A stretch of DNA of 64,000 nt, from positions 8,060,001 to 8,124,000 of the forward strand of contig JAPFFF010000002.1 of the NCBI GenBank assembly GCA_039105265.1, in the 5' to 3' direction. The notes beneath the pieces were generated by a model. The model did no database searches and was not told where the DNA came from. It saw nothing but the letters and a program-made list of their open reading frames with translations. Below, piece by piece: positions 48,873-59,694 of the stretch. Origin of the DNA: Tritrichomonas musculus (Eukaryota > Parabasalia > Tritrichomonadida > Tritrichomonadidae). The translations under genes were made by a program, and so were the position numbers. Within the stretch, counting starts at the first letter, position 1. Each line of letters opens with the position of its first letter.

Positions 48873-49622
48873 ATGTCTGAAGATGTTTTTTCCCGCCTAT
48901 TCAAAGATTCTACTGTTGGCCTAAGAGCTCGATCATCCCTTCGATCTTCACAACAGAAAAGAAACGATTCGTCTCAATGGGATCTAAAACTAGCTGCAGA
49001 ATGCCGTCTTGTTGATAATCAACCAGTTTTTCAACATGCAAACAAACCAATTCAACTTAATTCATTAACAATTCAAAGTTTAAATAAAAGGTCACGCAAA
49101 AAAAGCAAAACTGCTCCAACTACACCAAGATTGAATCAATCACAATTACGTCCAATTTCATATGTTTTGAGTCAAGATGGTTCAGTTGAACGAACAGAAT
49201 GGTATTATATCACAGATTCGGTAGAACCACCTCCATATAAAGGTCCAAAACCCAAAAAAGCTCAACTCATATCAACGCACCAAGGCATTTCTCAAACATA
49301 CGGAAATAAGTTAAAATCACAAAATGATAGGCCCCTTGGTGTTTCTGATTATGAACTGGATTATATTAGAAAGGAATTGAGAAAAATTCAACGTAAAAAA
49401 GTAATCTGGGCACATACAAATAGTACTGCATGCGATCACAGAATGCCGCAGACTGAAAATGAGAAACCTTCTAATGAAGAGCCCGAAATAGATATGGTTG
49501 ATCTTGTTACTCCTCTAGATATTGCCAAAAAGCCAAAAGCGATGAAAGTTGTTTCATACGCTTGTAGATCATGGGAACATAGTGGATATCCAACATCTCT
49601 TTCATTTCTTCTTGAAAAATAA
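48873..49622 (+). CDS. Hypothetical protein, 249 aa
   Basis: The frame opens at 48834, but the ATG at 48873 (AACTCAGAAAAATG) seems more natural. The protein is Ser/Arg/Lys/Gln-rich in the first half (RSSLRSSQQKRNDSS) and otherwise without repeats, membrane segments or catalytic motifs. Small conserved-looking patches are EWYYITDSVEPPPYKGPKP and AYACRSWEHSGYP-like sequence at the end. Basic, soluble; could be cytoskeletal or nucleic-acid associated. I do not recognise the family. Coding is supported by length and the absence of overlapping alternatives. Confidence 0.65.
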   Translation: MSEDVFSRLFKDSTVGLRARSSLRSSQQKRNDSSQWDLKLAAECRLVDNQPVFQHANKPIQLNSLTIQSLNKRSRKKSKTAPTTPRLNQSQLRPISYVLSQDGSVERTEWYYITDSVEPPPYKGPKPKKAQLISTHQGISQTYGNKLKSQNDRPLGVSDYELDYIRKELRKIQRKKVIWAHTNSTACDHRMPQTENEKPSNEEPEIDMVDLVTPLDIAKKPKAMKVVSYACRSWEHSGYPTSLSFLLEK

Positions 49623-50186
49623 TATATATTATTTTATTTGTATGTATAAAGTATTTAAGCTCTTTATCTCACATTTATTTGTTTGTATATATACTTTGTA
49701 AATTACAAAAAATAGTCGAAATATTTGATATTTTTTATCAAAAAAAATTTTATGAGGACAATTATAAATTTGAATGTGGTGATAACCAAAATCCATAATG
49801 TTCATTATTTTTCTTGTTTTTAAAACTTTTTTTTATAGGATATTGTCAATTCTATATAAAAGTTTACATGAAAAGTATATAATATGATTTTATTATAAAA
49901 TTATTTTTCTAAATTGGATAATTAAAGAAATAAAATTAACAATCCTTTATTTCCTTAGGATAAAAGTGTTTTAATAAAAAAAAATTTTGGTTTGAATTAT
50001 TTCATAACAATTGAATTTCAAAGTAATCCATATCATAAAACACATTCAATTTTATTTTTATAAAAAATATTTGAAACGCTCTCAAATTTAAATACTTTGA
50101 CTTATCAAAAAATTGTTAACCAAATTTTATATTTATTCAATTTTTTCAAAATAAAATAAAAATCATAAAAATTTAAGAATTGCATT
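49623..50186. other. AT-rich intergenic
   Basis: No feature except long A and T tracts. The downstream gene starts after TTGCATTATG. Confidence 0.4.
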
Positions 50187-52625
50187 ATGAATATTCCCCA
50201 AAATAACGATGAATGTTTCTCTTTACAAAACAAAGTATTTACGAGATGGATTAATGAAAAATTCAAGCGCACTAATCAAAATATGAAAATAGAAGATATT
50301 ACAAAAGATTTAACAAACGGAGTTGTCCTTTTTCAACTTGCGCAAACCCTTACAAAAAGTAATAATTCAGAGCAAAATAATAGTGAAATAAAATTAAGCG
50401 ATAATATAACGCAGAATTATCAATCTTCAATTGATATGTTTACAAAAGATGGAGTAGAATTAAATGAAATATCAGTGGATGATATTAATGAAAATTATGA
50501 CAAAAAAATTTTGAAATTTATATGGAAACTAATTTCTCACTATTCAATACGTAGATCATTATCATCTTTACAATCAAATAAAGATAACAACCAAATGCAA
50601 TTAAACACGAATAAATTAGATGAAAATAACAAAGAAACTTTACTTTCTTGGGCTTATGAGCGTGTTTCAGCATATCCATATATCAAAAATTTTCAACCTT
50701 ATGTTTTAGCCATTTGTGCTTTATTGGATTCATATGTTCCTGAAAAAATTAATTATTATTCGTTGGATCCAAACGATTCAGAGCATAATCTCCAACTTGC
50801 TTTTGAAACAATGAAATATCTTGGAATTCCAATTTATTTATATTCAGAAGATATTTTGCCAAACTGCTCCCAACTTGATGAAAAAGTTCTTTTAACACAA
50901 CTTGCATCATTCAAAATAGTTTTAGACATTCAGAAAACAATGACAGAATCTTTTTCTATTTCAAAATCTGACGAAGAGAGTAAAAAAGTCGAAGAATTAG
51001 AAGAAACTTCCTCAAATACTTTTGCTGAATCAGAATATGATAGTTATTCGTCCTCTGAAAGCCAAGACAAACTTAATTCAAATGATTCGCCAATAAGCAC
51101 GTTGTCCACGGTTCTGTTTGAAACACAAAAAGTAACTCAAAAGCAAATTGAAAAATTGATGGGAAAAGTCGAGTTATTGACTCAGCAATTGTATGAATCA
51201 AGAGGAAAAGTTGGAGAATTGACAAGGCAATTGAATATTAGCCAGAAAACAATTTCTGAGTTAAAAGAACAATTAAATGAATCTCAAAGTCAATCAAAAA
51301 CAGTTGTTGAAGCGGAAAACGTTGATCATTCTGTAATTGCACAATTGAAGCAGCAATTGCTGGAATCAGAAAACAAAATCAAAGAAATGACAGCAAGATT
51401 AATGGAGAATGAAGATGAATCAAAGGAAACCATTCAAAAATTGAATCAAAAAATAGTGGATTCAGAAAGCAATTCAAAAGAATTGGAATCAAAATTATTG
51501 GAGACAGAAAAGAATGATCAACAAACAATCAATGAGCTAAGTCAAAAATTGGAAGAATCGCAATCCAAGGCAAATGCTTTACTTGAAAACCAATCAGAAA
51601 TATCTAATCTAACAAATGAAATTGCTCAATTAAAACAAAAGCTATCTGATTCAGAGAATCAAAACAAAGAAATGGCAACAAAAATGCAAGAAATAGAAAG
51701 CAAAACACAAGAAACAATTCTTCAATTAAAGCAACAAATTCTAGATTCAGAGAGTCATTCAAAAGAATTGGAATCAAAATTATCAGAAACAGAAAAGAAT
51801 GATCAGCAAACAATCAATGAGCTAAATCAAAAACTAGAAGAATCACAATCCAAGGCAAATGCTTTACTTGAAAACCAATCAGAAATTTCTAATCTAACAA
51901 ATGAAATTGCTCAATTAAAACAAAAACTTTCTGATTCAGAGATTCAAAACAAAGAAATGTCAAATAAAATGCAAGAAATAGAAAGCAAATCCTTTAATAA
52001 TGAACTATCTTTCTCATTGAATCTTTATAACGAAACATTTGCTGGTTCAAATCAAACAGATGAAATTGCCAGGTTGACAAAAGAAAACGAGAGAATTAAA
52101 AACGAACTTTTTAGCTCGTTAACAAAAGAAGCCTCATTGACGCAGAAGTTAAGAGAAAGTGAAAACAATTACAACATCATTTTGAAGCAATTTTCTGAAA
52201 CACGTGTCAGCATGAGAAAAGAATTGTATGATTCAGAAATGAAATCGCATGTTTTCAGCATCAACGCGCAGAAAGAAATCGATGAGTTAACGGCCGAAAA
52301 CAGTCAATTGAAAGAAGAATTGACAAATTCGCAGAAAAAAAATGAAAACTTATCGAATGAATTGTCTGAAATGAAGAAAAAATCTGATTTTGAGATTAAT
52401 AATTTGATGATCGCTCTCTCTGATGCTGAAAATAGATGTGTCACGTTTTATCATCAACATCAATCTGAAATAGAGTCCTTAAAAGAAAAATTAGCTGACT
52501 CACAAGATCAGATAAGGTTACATAAATATGAATTTGACCAATTAAAGCAAGCTTTTACAGACTCTCAAGAACAAGTATGTAAATATTATCAAGAGCTTTG
52601 TGATTTGCAATCATTAAAAGAGTAA
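50187..52625 (+). CDS. Calponin-homology (CH) domain coiled-coil protein
   Basis: 812 aa. The N-terminal ~110 residues hold a CH1-like domain (LQNKVFTRWINEKF, DLTNGVVLFQLAQTL) with an Asn-rich insertion, then a CH2-like domain at ~140-255 (LLSWAYERVSAYP, FETMKYLGIPIYLYSEDIL). After an acidic Ser-rich linker (~265-300) the remaining 500 residues are an almost unbroken Gln/Glu/Lys-rich coiled coil. Tandem CH plus long coiled coil is typical of actin-binding crosslinkers (alpha-actinin/fimbrin type layout, without spectrin repeats). A 285-bp unit (51459-51743) is repeated directly at 51744-51990. Expected to sit at the actin cortex or cytoskeleton. Confidence 0.82.
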   Translation: MNIPQNNDECFSLQNKVFTRWINEKFKRTNQNMKIEDITKDLTNGVVLFQLAQTLTKSNNSEQNNSEIKLSDNITQNYQSSIDMFTKDGVELNEISVDDINENYDKKILKFIWKLISHYSIRRSLSSLQSNKDNNQMQLNTNKLDENNKETLLSWAYERVSAYPYIKNFQPYVLAICALLDSYVPEKINYYSLDPNDSEHNLQLAFETMKYLGIPIYLYSEDILPNCSQLDEKVLLTQLASFKIVLDIQKTMTESFSISKSDEESKKVEELEETSSNTFAESEYDSYSSSESQDKLNSNDSPISTLSTVLFETQKVTQKQIEKLMGKVELLTQQLYESRGKVGELTRQLNISQKTISELKEQLNESQSQSKTVVEAENVDHSVIAQLKQQLLESENKIKEMTARLMENEDESKETIQKLNQKIVDSESNSKELESKLLETEKNDQQTINELSQKLEESQSKANALLENQSEISNLTNEIAQLKQKLSDSENQNKEMATKMQEIESKTQETILQLKQQILDSESHSKELESKLSETEKNDQQTINELNQKLEESQSKANALLENQSEISNLTNEIAQLKQKLSDSEIQNKEMSNKMQEIESKSFNNELSFSLNLYNETFAGSNQTDEIARLTKENERIKNELFSSLTKEASLTQKLRESENNYNIILKQFSETRVSMRKELYDSEMKSHVFSINAQKEIDELTAENSQLKEELTNSQKKNENLSNELSEMKKKSDFEINNLMIALSDAENRCVTFYHQHQSEIESLKEKLADSQDQIRLHKYEFDQLKQAFTDSQEQVCKYYQELCDLQSLKE
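51459..51990 (+). repeat. Tandem 285-bp repeat inside the coiled coil
   Basis: 51459-51743 and 51744-~51990 are near-identical in DNA; both encode KELESKLxETEKNDQQTIN, followed by NALLENQSEISNLTNEIAQL. The period of 95 residues keeps the frame, and the second copy is cut short. Recent in-frame duplication. Confidence 0.8.
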
Positions 52626-52822
52626 CTTAAAAAATAAAAATATAACCATGTAATATACCGAAAATATATATTATAAATCCATGTATTAAACTTGTTTTTC
52701 ATTATCTTCTTTTTTAATTTTTTTCTGAAATATTTCTTTTATCTTTATTTTAATTTAATTTAGTGTATTAATGATAATGAAATATAACATATTGGTATTT
52801 GTGTTTTTCACAGTGCCAAATC
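52626..52822. other. AT-rich intergenic left of the Tc1/mariner element
   Basis: No gene seen. The element starts at TATAGTG (52823). Confidence 0.4.
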
Positions 52823-53568
52823 TATAGTGTTCCTAAAAAATATTGATAAGAAATGAATTCAATAGTTAATCGTCGTTAACAAAAGTTATTTTATTTTTAA
52901 AATTTTTAATTTAAAAAGTTAAATTTCTTATCAATATTTTTTCGGCAATTGAAAAAGTTGATTTTTTATTAAAAATTAAAATTAAAATCTTACTTGATTG
53001 CCTTGCACTTCGAGGCATTGTTTCAATTTCTTTGGAAAAGAATCAATCAAAGAATTGTTTGTTGCTAAACTTAGATTATTCCATATAAAGAATAAAATTT
53101 GTGTTCAGGAAACATTTGCCATTTCAGCTCCAGGGATTTCAGGAAACATTATTGCTTTAACGCATATGAAATACTTGATTTCATTTGTTAATATTTGTGG
53201 TCGGCAAGGTTGTGTTTTTTCTGGTCTCCCTTCATCAATCTATTTAGCTACTGCTTTGACGCAATTTAACGAAATACTTAATGCATCAGCTGTTTTGCTT
53301 TTATTAAAATTGTGCGATTGCAGAACCACTTGCGATTAAATTATAGCGTTCGTTTGTATTTTTTGGTAAAGAAAACAAATAAATAAAAGGTCAAAAGATT
53401 GACCAACAATTGATTCTTAAATTAATGAATAGGTCATTAAATTTGAATGAATTTGAAAGAAATTTTAAAAATCTCTCAAATTATTTTTAAATAAATTTTC
53501 TCAATTTTTTCAATGAAACATGAAAATTTCTCTCAATTTTCTTATCAATATTTTTTAGGACCACTATA
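52823..53568 (-). mobile_element. Internally deleted Tc1/mariner element
   Basis: Ends are inverted repeats of about 31 bp: TATAGTGTTCCTAAAAAATA... at 52823 and the matching TATAGTGGTCCTAAAAAATA... read backward from 53568. The inner part of the TIR also recurs inverted at about 52923-52945. Between them the minus strand holds an in-frame but deleted transposase, ~53345 to 52982: a helix-turn-helix-like N-terminus (NKSKTADALSISLNCVKAVA), GRPEKTQ, two internal stops, then directly the C-terminal tail with NSLIDSFPKKLKQ and the final VQGNQVRF. The catalytic DDE/DDD region is missing. The ends contain TA, as expected of TA-target insertion. Confidence 0.75.
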
Positions 53569-53758
53569 TAATATTTTAACTCAATTGAATTGATTTCTCT
53601 CAAATGGAAAATAAAATGGTCTCAAAAATTTTTATCTTACAAAATTCAATGAATTATTACAACGAATTTCCTTAAATTTTACATAAAATTTTCTCAAATT
53701 TTTTTATCTAATTGAAAATGCATTTAAATAACTCAGATGAAATAATATAAAAACATTC
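53345..53758. other. AT-rich intergenic, right half of mariner element and kinase promoter
   Basis: Tracts of TTTTTCTCAAATT type recur (around 53500-53530, 53600, 53690). Nothing coding. The kinase ATG follows ACATTC directly. Confidence 0.4.
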
Positions 53759-55300
53759 ATGAAAATATCGGGTTTCAAACAAGAGAAAGTTTTAGGAGAA
53801 GGTTCCTATGGCAAAGTTTACAAAACAAGACGTTTAAATGATAATCAAATTTACGCTATTAAAGCTATTGATTTAAATAAATTAGATTACAAAGAAATAG
53901 AAGATGCAGTCAATGAAATTCGGTTGATGGCTTCAGTAACATCTCCATTTATTATTAGTTTTTATGAAGCATTTGCAGTAGAAGATCAAAAACGTTTATA
54001 TATTGTCACTGAATATGCCAAAATCGGTGATTTACGGCATCTCATTGAAAGGAGGAAACTTCGAAATTTACCGCTTCAAGAAGAGCAAATTTGGCAATTT
54101 TTACTTGAAATTTTAGAAGGATTAAGAATATTGCATTCTTGTGGAGTTGTTCATAGAGACTTGAAAAGCGCTAACATTTTGATATCAGCGCCAGATCTTG
54201 TTAAAATTGGTGATTTGGGAATCGCCACTGTTCTCCATAATCATAAAACATCATTGTCAAAAGAAATGGCAAAAACTCAAATTGGAACGCCTTTATATTT
54301 AGCGCCAGAAATATGGAAAAAGTGCCCCTATGATCAAAAATGTGACATGTGGTCGCTTGGTGTTTTATTGTATGAAATGATGACGTTTACATTTCCTTTT
54401 CTAGGACGAACACAGAATGAATTACAGAGACGAATTTGTGTTGGTGCTTATGAAATCCCAAAAATTGTAGAAAAGATGTATTCAAAGGAATTGATCTCAA
54501 TTCTCAGACGATTGTTGATAGTTGATCCAAAAAGGAGACCCTCTGTAGATGACATTCTTAATATGCAATGCGTCAAATGTCGTATGGACTTGTTGAATCC
54601 GTTCTTGCAGAGTGATTTGTATCGCTGCGCAAGCACCAACGAAATACAGTATGAAGGAGGATGTGCAAAACTGCTCAAAACAATCCGAGTTCCAAGAGGC
54701 TATTATGATTGTTATGGAAGAAGGATGATGAACTTGGACAATCTTCAATTGCCAAGCCAGAAATACAACAAAAGACCGCCAGCTATCATGCCAATTGAAA
54801 AGAGAATCACAATGAAAAAAGGAGCTCCGTTTTCGTTATCAATTGATCTCTCGTCGTTATCAACTCCTGATCTTACTTTAATCGCAGATCGAGATTGGTG
54901 GGCGCGAAATAGAGATGTAATGCAGCCAAATCATCATATCATTGAAAATCGTGAAATTAAAGCAAAAATTGATGATGAAGTTGACTTTCATCATCAAGTT
55001 GATCCTTCGCCAAGAAAAGTGCCAATTCCTCCTCCAAAAGTGTCTCCGAGATTGATCCCTGCAAAATATAGATACTTGTATAGACCTGTGCAGAATCAAC
55101 AATACCAAGATCCAAGATGGCGGAGAAAAATGCCGTCCATAAAAATGCCAAAAGAGCCGAAATGTAAATATAACTATTATAATCGAAATAATGACAATAT
55201 TTTCTTTGGACGTCAACAAGAAGTTCCTTGGTGGTATGGCCAAGAAGTCAAACCTTGTGTTGAAGTTAATCCAAGATTTAGAAAATATGGAAAATATTGA
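53759..55300 (+). CDS. NEK-like protein kinase
   Basis: 513 aa. Complete kinase domain at ~6-275: LGEGSYGKVYK, YAIKAI (K35), HRDLKSANIL (HRD 132-134), GDLG (152-154; a DLG is normal for NEK kinases), GTPLYLAPE, CDMWSLGVLLYEM. All catalytic residues are present. The C-terminal ~240 residues are Pro/Arg/Tyr-rich and basic without a domain, as in many NEKs. NEKs serve mitosis, flagella and centrosome functions. The start is the first ATG, after an AT-rich leader. Confidence 0.88.
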   Translation: MKISGFKQEKVLGEGSYGKVYKTRRLNDNQIYAIKAIDLNKLDYKEIEDAVNEIRLMASVTSPFIISFYEAFAVEDQKRLYIVTEYAKIGDLRHLIERRKLRNLPLQEEQIWQFLLEILEGLRILHSCGVVHRDLKSANILISAPDLVKIGDLGIATVLHNHKTSLSKEMAKTQIGTPLYLAPEIWKKCPYDQKCDMWSLGVLLYEMMTFTFPFLGRTQNELQRRICVGAYEIPKIVEKMYSKELISILRRLLIVDPKRRPSVDDILNMQCVKCRMDLLNPFLQSDLYRCASTNEIQYEGGCAKLLKTIRVPRGYYDCYGRRMMNLDNLQLPSQKYNKRPPAIMPIEKRITMKKGAPFSLSIDLSSLSTPDLTLIADRDWWARNRDVMQPNHHIIENREIKAKIDDEVDFHHQVDPSPRKVPIPPPKVSPRLIPAKYRYLYRPVQNQQYQDPRWRRKMPSIKMPKEPKCKYNYYNRNNDNIFFGRQQEVPWWYGQEVKPCVEVNPRFRKYGKY

Positions 55301-55391
55301 ATTTTTATTCTTGTTTTTATATATTAATTACTAAATGTTCTTATTTGAAATCTTTTATTGCAAAAGTGGAAATATTCATTGAAAAACTCTT

Positions 55392-57022
55392 TTAATTTTC
55401 TTTAAGTATTTGAGTTATTTCTTGAAGAACTGTTAATTTATGTTCAGGAATGGATGTGGAGAAGTTAATAGCTAAAAATTCAACTGACTTGGCCAAATAA
55501 TCAATGCAATATTTAGGCAATAAATATACATCTTCATCAAACAATTCCAAGAAACGATCAAATGCTCCAAAGAATGATGAATAAAGAAAACAATCATATT
55601 TCTCATTTCATTTGGCACTTCAGTAACTCTATCTAATAAATTGTTAAATAAGGAATCTACTGATTCTGGGCTGATGAATTTTAAAGTTAAAATGATTGCA
55701 AGGCCGTAAATCGAATCATATTGAATTTTTTTATCTTGATTTTGAATTACTTCACAAAAATACTGAAGAAGCATATTGTAGAAGCTTGTATCTTGCTGAG
55801 GACAATGACGAATAAAATCAGAAAAAACAATTGTTCTTATTGTTGAATTTTCATCTCTTTGTGAAATAACATTTTTAATGGTTGGGGAAAAGAGAGAACT
55901 AATTGAAGGAAAATAAATGAATAGCTCTCGAAAAGCCAAAGCGATATTAATTTTCGATTCTTCATGATTTTGATGATGTAAAAGCGAGCTTTGAACAGTT
56001 GATGCCTTTTTAACGTTAACTTCAGAGATTTCATTTTCATATGCAAATAATCGCATTGAAATATCAAAGAAGGAATATATTACATTAATAATTTCTATAA
56101 AATCATCTCTGAATCTATTTCCAATGATTCGGACATAATGAATCAAATTCGCTGTGAATTTTCTTGTGCCGTTTGATTCAATATTTCTAGATTCTATATC
56201 AACTGACGCTGACAAGCATTCTTCCAGTATTTTAGACAAAATATCGCCATCAGAAATCGCAATGAAAGAGAATTTTGCAAATTCAAAAATGTCATTTAAA
56301 ATTGGATCATCTTTGAAATATGACGTTTCAAGTAAAGAAACAGTCAAATCATAAATTTGTTCAGAATAAAGAGGAAGAAGTTCTTTATTCTTATTAAATA
56401 TTAAATTTAATGTTTTTATTGAGTTTTTGATTAATGTTAATTCTTCAACATCAATTATAATAAAGCAGTTTATTTTTGTGAAAATCATGCAATTTTCATA
56501 TGATCTAATATCATATGATATTTTTTTTTCTATTTCTTTGGCTGCTAATCGAAAAGCAATCTTTATTATAACTTCAATGAATTTAGGTGAAACATCAACT
56601 TTTTCTATGCATGACAAAAAGAAGTTGATAATTCTTAACCTTAAACTATCAGACAGTTGAATTTTCTCGTTTTCATTTCCATTTTCATCAAAAATATCAC
56701 CAAATAAAAATTGATATGATTGTTGTAGTAAACCATTGAAAAATTCAATGGGTAAACAATTATTCAATTCAGGAAGTATTTCAATACATGAGAAGAAAAT
56801 GTTTTTATCTAGTTCATGAATGTTAGTAAAATAAAAATGTAGTTTTTTGCCAAGATGCTCAGAAAAAGTTAAAAAATTGTTTTGATAAGCAGATTTCATA
56901 TTATGATAGAATTGAAAAAGTTCAATTTGATAATCAGTAGGAGTGCAGACATCAATTAAATTGTTCAGAACAAGAACGACATTTTCAATTAAATTTGAAA
57001 AATTCAATGAGAACTTTTTCAA
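55392..57022 (-). pseudogene. HEAT-repeat (importin-like) gene, frameshifted at 3' end
   Basis: The main frame (57022 to 55472) encodes 516 aa of helical HEAT-like repeats (e.g. RKFTANLIHYVRIIGNRFRD, IQYDSIYGLAIILTLKF), in style like the C-terminal half of a karyopherin of the importin-5 class. Near 55590-55610 the frame changes: the better continuation (FFGAFDRFLELFDEDVYLLP, ending QEITQILKEN) lies in another frame and stops at 55392-55394. No N-terminal importin region is attached; a possible piece of it is at 58432-58640. It may be a pseudogene or carry a single-base sequencing error. Confidence 0.55.
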
Positions 57023-58431
57023 AAAAAAAAAAAGGGGGATTATCTTATCAATTTTTAACGTATTATTTTCAAGTAAAAAATTGTTTTATATCAAAATTTA
57101 AGATATATTTTCACAATTAAATTATACATAAAAGTTTTATATAATAATATATAGTTTATAATATAAGTTAATTGTTAATAGTCTAATTGAAAATATGGAT
57201 TTTGATATATTTTTCATTATTTCCCATATATGATTAAGTTATGTTTTCATATTATTAATTTAATAAATATTCAATTAAATTTAATTTCGTTTAATTATTG
57301 ATGAAAAATATTTATAGTAGAAATAAAAAGATATCAAAGAAATAAATTTTTCTGAGTGCGTTTATTCAAAAAAAAATTAAACTATTTCCAACTCACTTTT
57401 TGAATATTTCCAAAAAAAATTGAACTATTTCCAACTCACTTTTTGAATATTTTATAATTATAAATTTATAAAATTAAACTTTTTAATTATTATCAATTTA
57501 TAATTTTGAACTATTTCCAACTCACTTTTTGAGATATTCCTACATATTTTTATTTAGATTTTTTCAAGCATAAGTAATATTTTTAGCATTTTTAATTTAT
57601 TAATTAGATTATTTTATCTATGTAATTTTTAAATTTCATTATATAAAATAGATTATCTTTTAATTCAGAAAAACAAATAATCAATAAATTTGATTATTTC
57701 AGTTTTTTTTTTTGCTTATATAATAACTTTTTTAGTAACATTCATAAAGATATATTAAAAATTAAGGCTTTCTAATATCTTTACTGATCAGTTTTTATTA
57801 AATACATCTAAGATATGATTAAAATTTAGTTTTTGAAATATTTTTAATAAAACCAGAATTTATGAATAGTATAGTTAGTAATTATTTATTATTATTCTTG
57901 ATATCTTTTCTATTAATTAGTATTGATTTATTTTTTTATTTATTTCTTTATATGAAATAACGTTCAAATAAATAAGATAATATATTTGTATTATTCATAT
58001 ATCTTGGTAATTAAGAAAATTTGTTTTTTATTTTATATATATAATTATATAATATTTAGTATACGTAAAAAATAAACTATACATATTTACTAAAGTTGAT
58101 AAAAATTTTAAAATATTAACATTTTTCCATTTTTTATTCAATTTTTATAAATAAAAATTGAATGTAGAAAAATAAAATTTGAATGCGACCAAATTTTTTT
58201 ATTAGAAAAATTCAAACTTTTTCAGAAATTTAAAAAAACATCATTTATCTTTATATCCCTACTATAATTTTTATTGAATATTCTTTAACTTTTATATAAT
58301 TCCATTAATTAAATTCATTTTTTTATTTAAATTACTTCGTTTTCACTTTGGTAAAATCGTAAAATTGATTCCCCTTTAAAAAAAACTTTTTCAAAAAAAA
58401 ACTTTTTCAATAAAACTTTCAACAAAACATG
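57023..58431. other. Very AT-rich spacer with three copies of a 27-bp word
   Basis: ACTATTTCCAACTCACTTTT, followed by TGA, occurs at about 57381, 57425 and 57510; the first two copies extend to ATATT and are 44 bp apart. The rest is nearly pure A/T with no coding frame. Confidence 0.6.
57381..57540 (+). repeat. Three direct copies of a 27-bp repeat
   Basis: ACTATTTCCAACTCACTTTT plus TGA is found three times in the otherwise A/T-only spacer. No known element matches. Confidence 0.7.
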
Positions 58432-58640
58432 AGGATTGTTTTCAACAGGAATGACATTCAGCAAAATGATTATTAAGTTTTGGGCGCATGAAGACCATTC
58501 ATCATTATTATTTATATCTTTAATAATGTATCCGAAGTTTTCAAAGGCATTAAGTCTAATGAAATTGTCCTGTGAATTGAATGCTGGTGATCAAGCGGTT
58601 TTCAAGAACATTTCAATGATTTTGAGAATCATTAAATAAC
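58432..58640 (-). pseudogene. Possible N-terminal scrap of the HEAT-repeat gene
   Basis: The minus-strand frame gives LMILKIIEMFLKTA, a TGA, then NFIRLNAFENFGYIIKDI, SSCAQNLIIILLNVIPVE. This is a HEAT-type helical pair like that of karyopherins and is in the same direction as the gene ending at 55392. Separated from it by 1.4 kb of AT-rich DNA, so a broken gene is the likely explanation. Confidence 0.35.
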
Positions 58641-58669
58641 AACCAAACTATTATCCTTTTTTTTTTTTT

Positions 58670-58882
58670 AAGCCAGATCTATTACAACAATCATGAAAAT
58701 ACCAATACTCTAAGTTTAAAATTTTTCAAAAAAGAAAATTATTTGGAAGATATGATGCAAACAAATTATCACCAAGATAATGAATTTATAGTTCCTTCTG
58801 AATTAAAGATTCCAACTGATCCACTGAATTATAAAGATTTACCTGCCTTGCATCAACCTTATAATGGTATTTTCTCTTTCTA
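58670..58882 (+). pseudogene. Short unassigned coding scrap
   Basis: A plus-strand frame of ~70 codons ends at TAA 58880-58882, with FIVPSELKIPTDPLNYKD and no convincing upstream start (an ATG is at about 58752). It could be the 3' end of a lost gene. Not recognised. Confidence 0.3.
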
Positions 58883-59208
58883 AAAAAAAAAAATATTCAA
58901 AGCAAAGAGAAATAAAAAAATTAACAAATAATTATTAACTTATACTAATAAAAAACTTGATTGTAAGGAATTTTATGTTTTTTTCATATTATCTCTTTGA
59001 GAAAAATGTTTTTCTTTGTATAAAAATTTTGTTACAACACTTTTGAATGTGTATGAAACTGTCCTCTGAATTATCGATTTTTTGATTCAAATAATTGAAT
59101 GAAATCAGATAGGAAATTCGTTGAATTTTTAAATTCTAAATTCAAATTATCCATTGAAATACTGTCTTTTTTCATCTGATGAATTTATTAGTCATTTTTT
59201 AAAATTAC
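58883..59208. other. AT-rich intergenic
   Basis: No feature found; promoter of the EF-hand gene. Confidence 0.4.
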
Positions 59209-59694
59209 ATGAGTTACCCATTTGATTTAAAACCTCTTTCTGCTCAAGAATATGCTTCAGCTGCAGCAGATTTCAGACGAATTGATTCAAATGGAAATGG
59301 ATCGCTTGATGTAAATGAACTTACGAACTATTTATCTTCAAGTAAGCCAGAGCTTCGTTCATTTCCTAGGTTAATCATAAAAATTTTTGGTGATGGAAGA
59401 TCAATCGATTGGTCAAGATTTTACTATTCATATCGTTCATTCAGTGCATCACCAGATGATGACGAAAACTATATTGGTAGAAAGATTTTTGACTTCATTG
59501 ACAAGGATGGAAGTGGACATATTGATTCAAATGAATTTAATCAAATACTTAATTACATTGATGCACCAAAAGGACAATTGCAAGCTTTCATAATGGTTGG
59601 GTCTTTGACTTACCCGCAATTTAAAAGAAAATTCTACGATTTGTTAACAATGATTTGGCGATCAAGCGGTTTTCAAGGAGTTCCTGCAAATTAA
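59209..59694 (+). CDS. EF-hand calcium-binding protein, 161 aa
   Basis: Two canonical EF-hand loops, DSNGNGSLDVNE (26-37) and DKDGSGHIDSNE (98-109), each with Asp at position 1 and Glu at position 12, so both should bind calcium. The helices around them fit a penta-EF-hand or calmodulin-like fold: the N-terminal segment (SAQEYASAAADFRRI) and a hydrophobic C-terminal region with GSLTYPQFKRKFYD, which could be a degenerate third or fourth EF-hand. Probably a small cytosolic calcium sensor. The start is the first ATG, TTACATG. Confidence 0.9.
   Translation: MSYPFDLKPLSAQEYASAAADFRRIDSNGNGSLDVNELTNYLSSSKPELRSFPRLIIKIFGDGRSIDWSRFYYSYRSFSASPDDDENYIGRKIFDFIDKDGSGHIDSNEFNQILNYIDAPKGQLQAFIMVGSLTYPQFKRKFYDLLTMIWRSSGFQGVPAN

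Noticed and set aside
52998-53339. Plus-strand ORF of 113 codons
   Set aside because: The minus strand of the same stretch encodes a recognisable Tc1/mariner transposase remnant inside TIRs.
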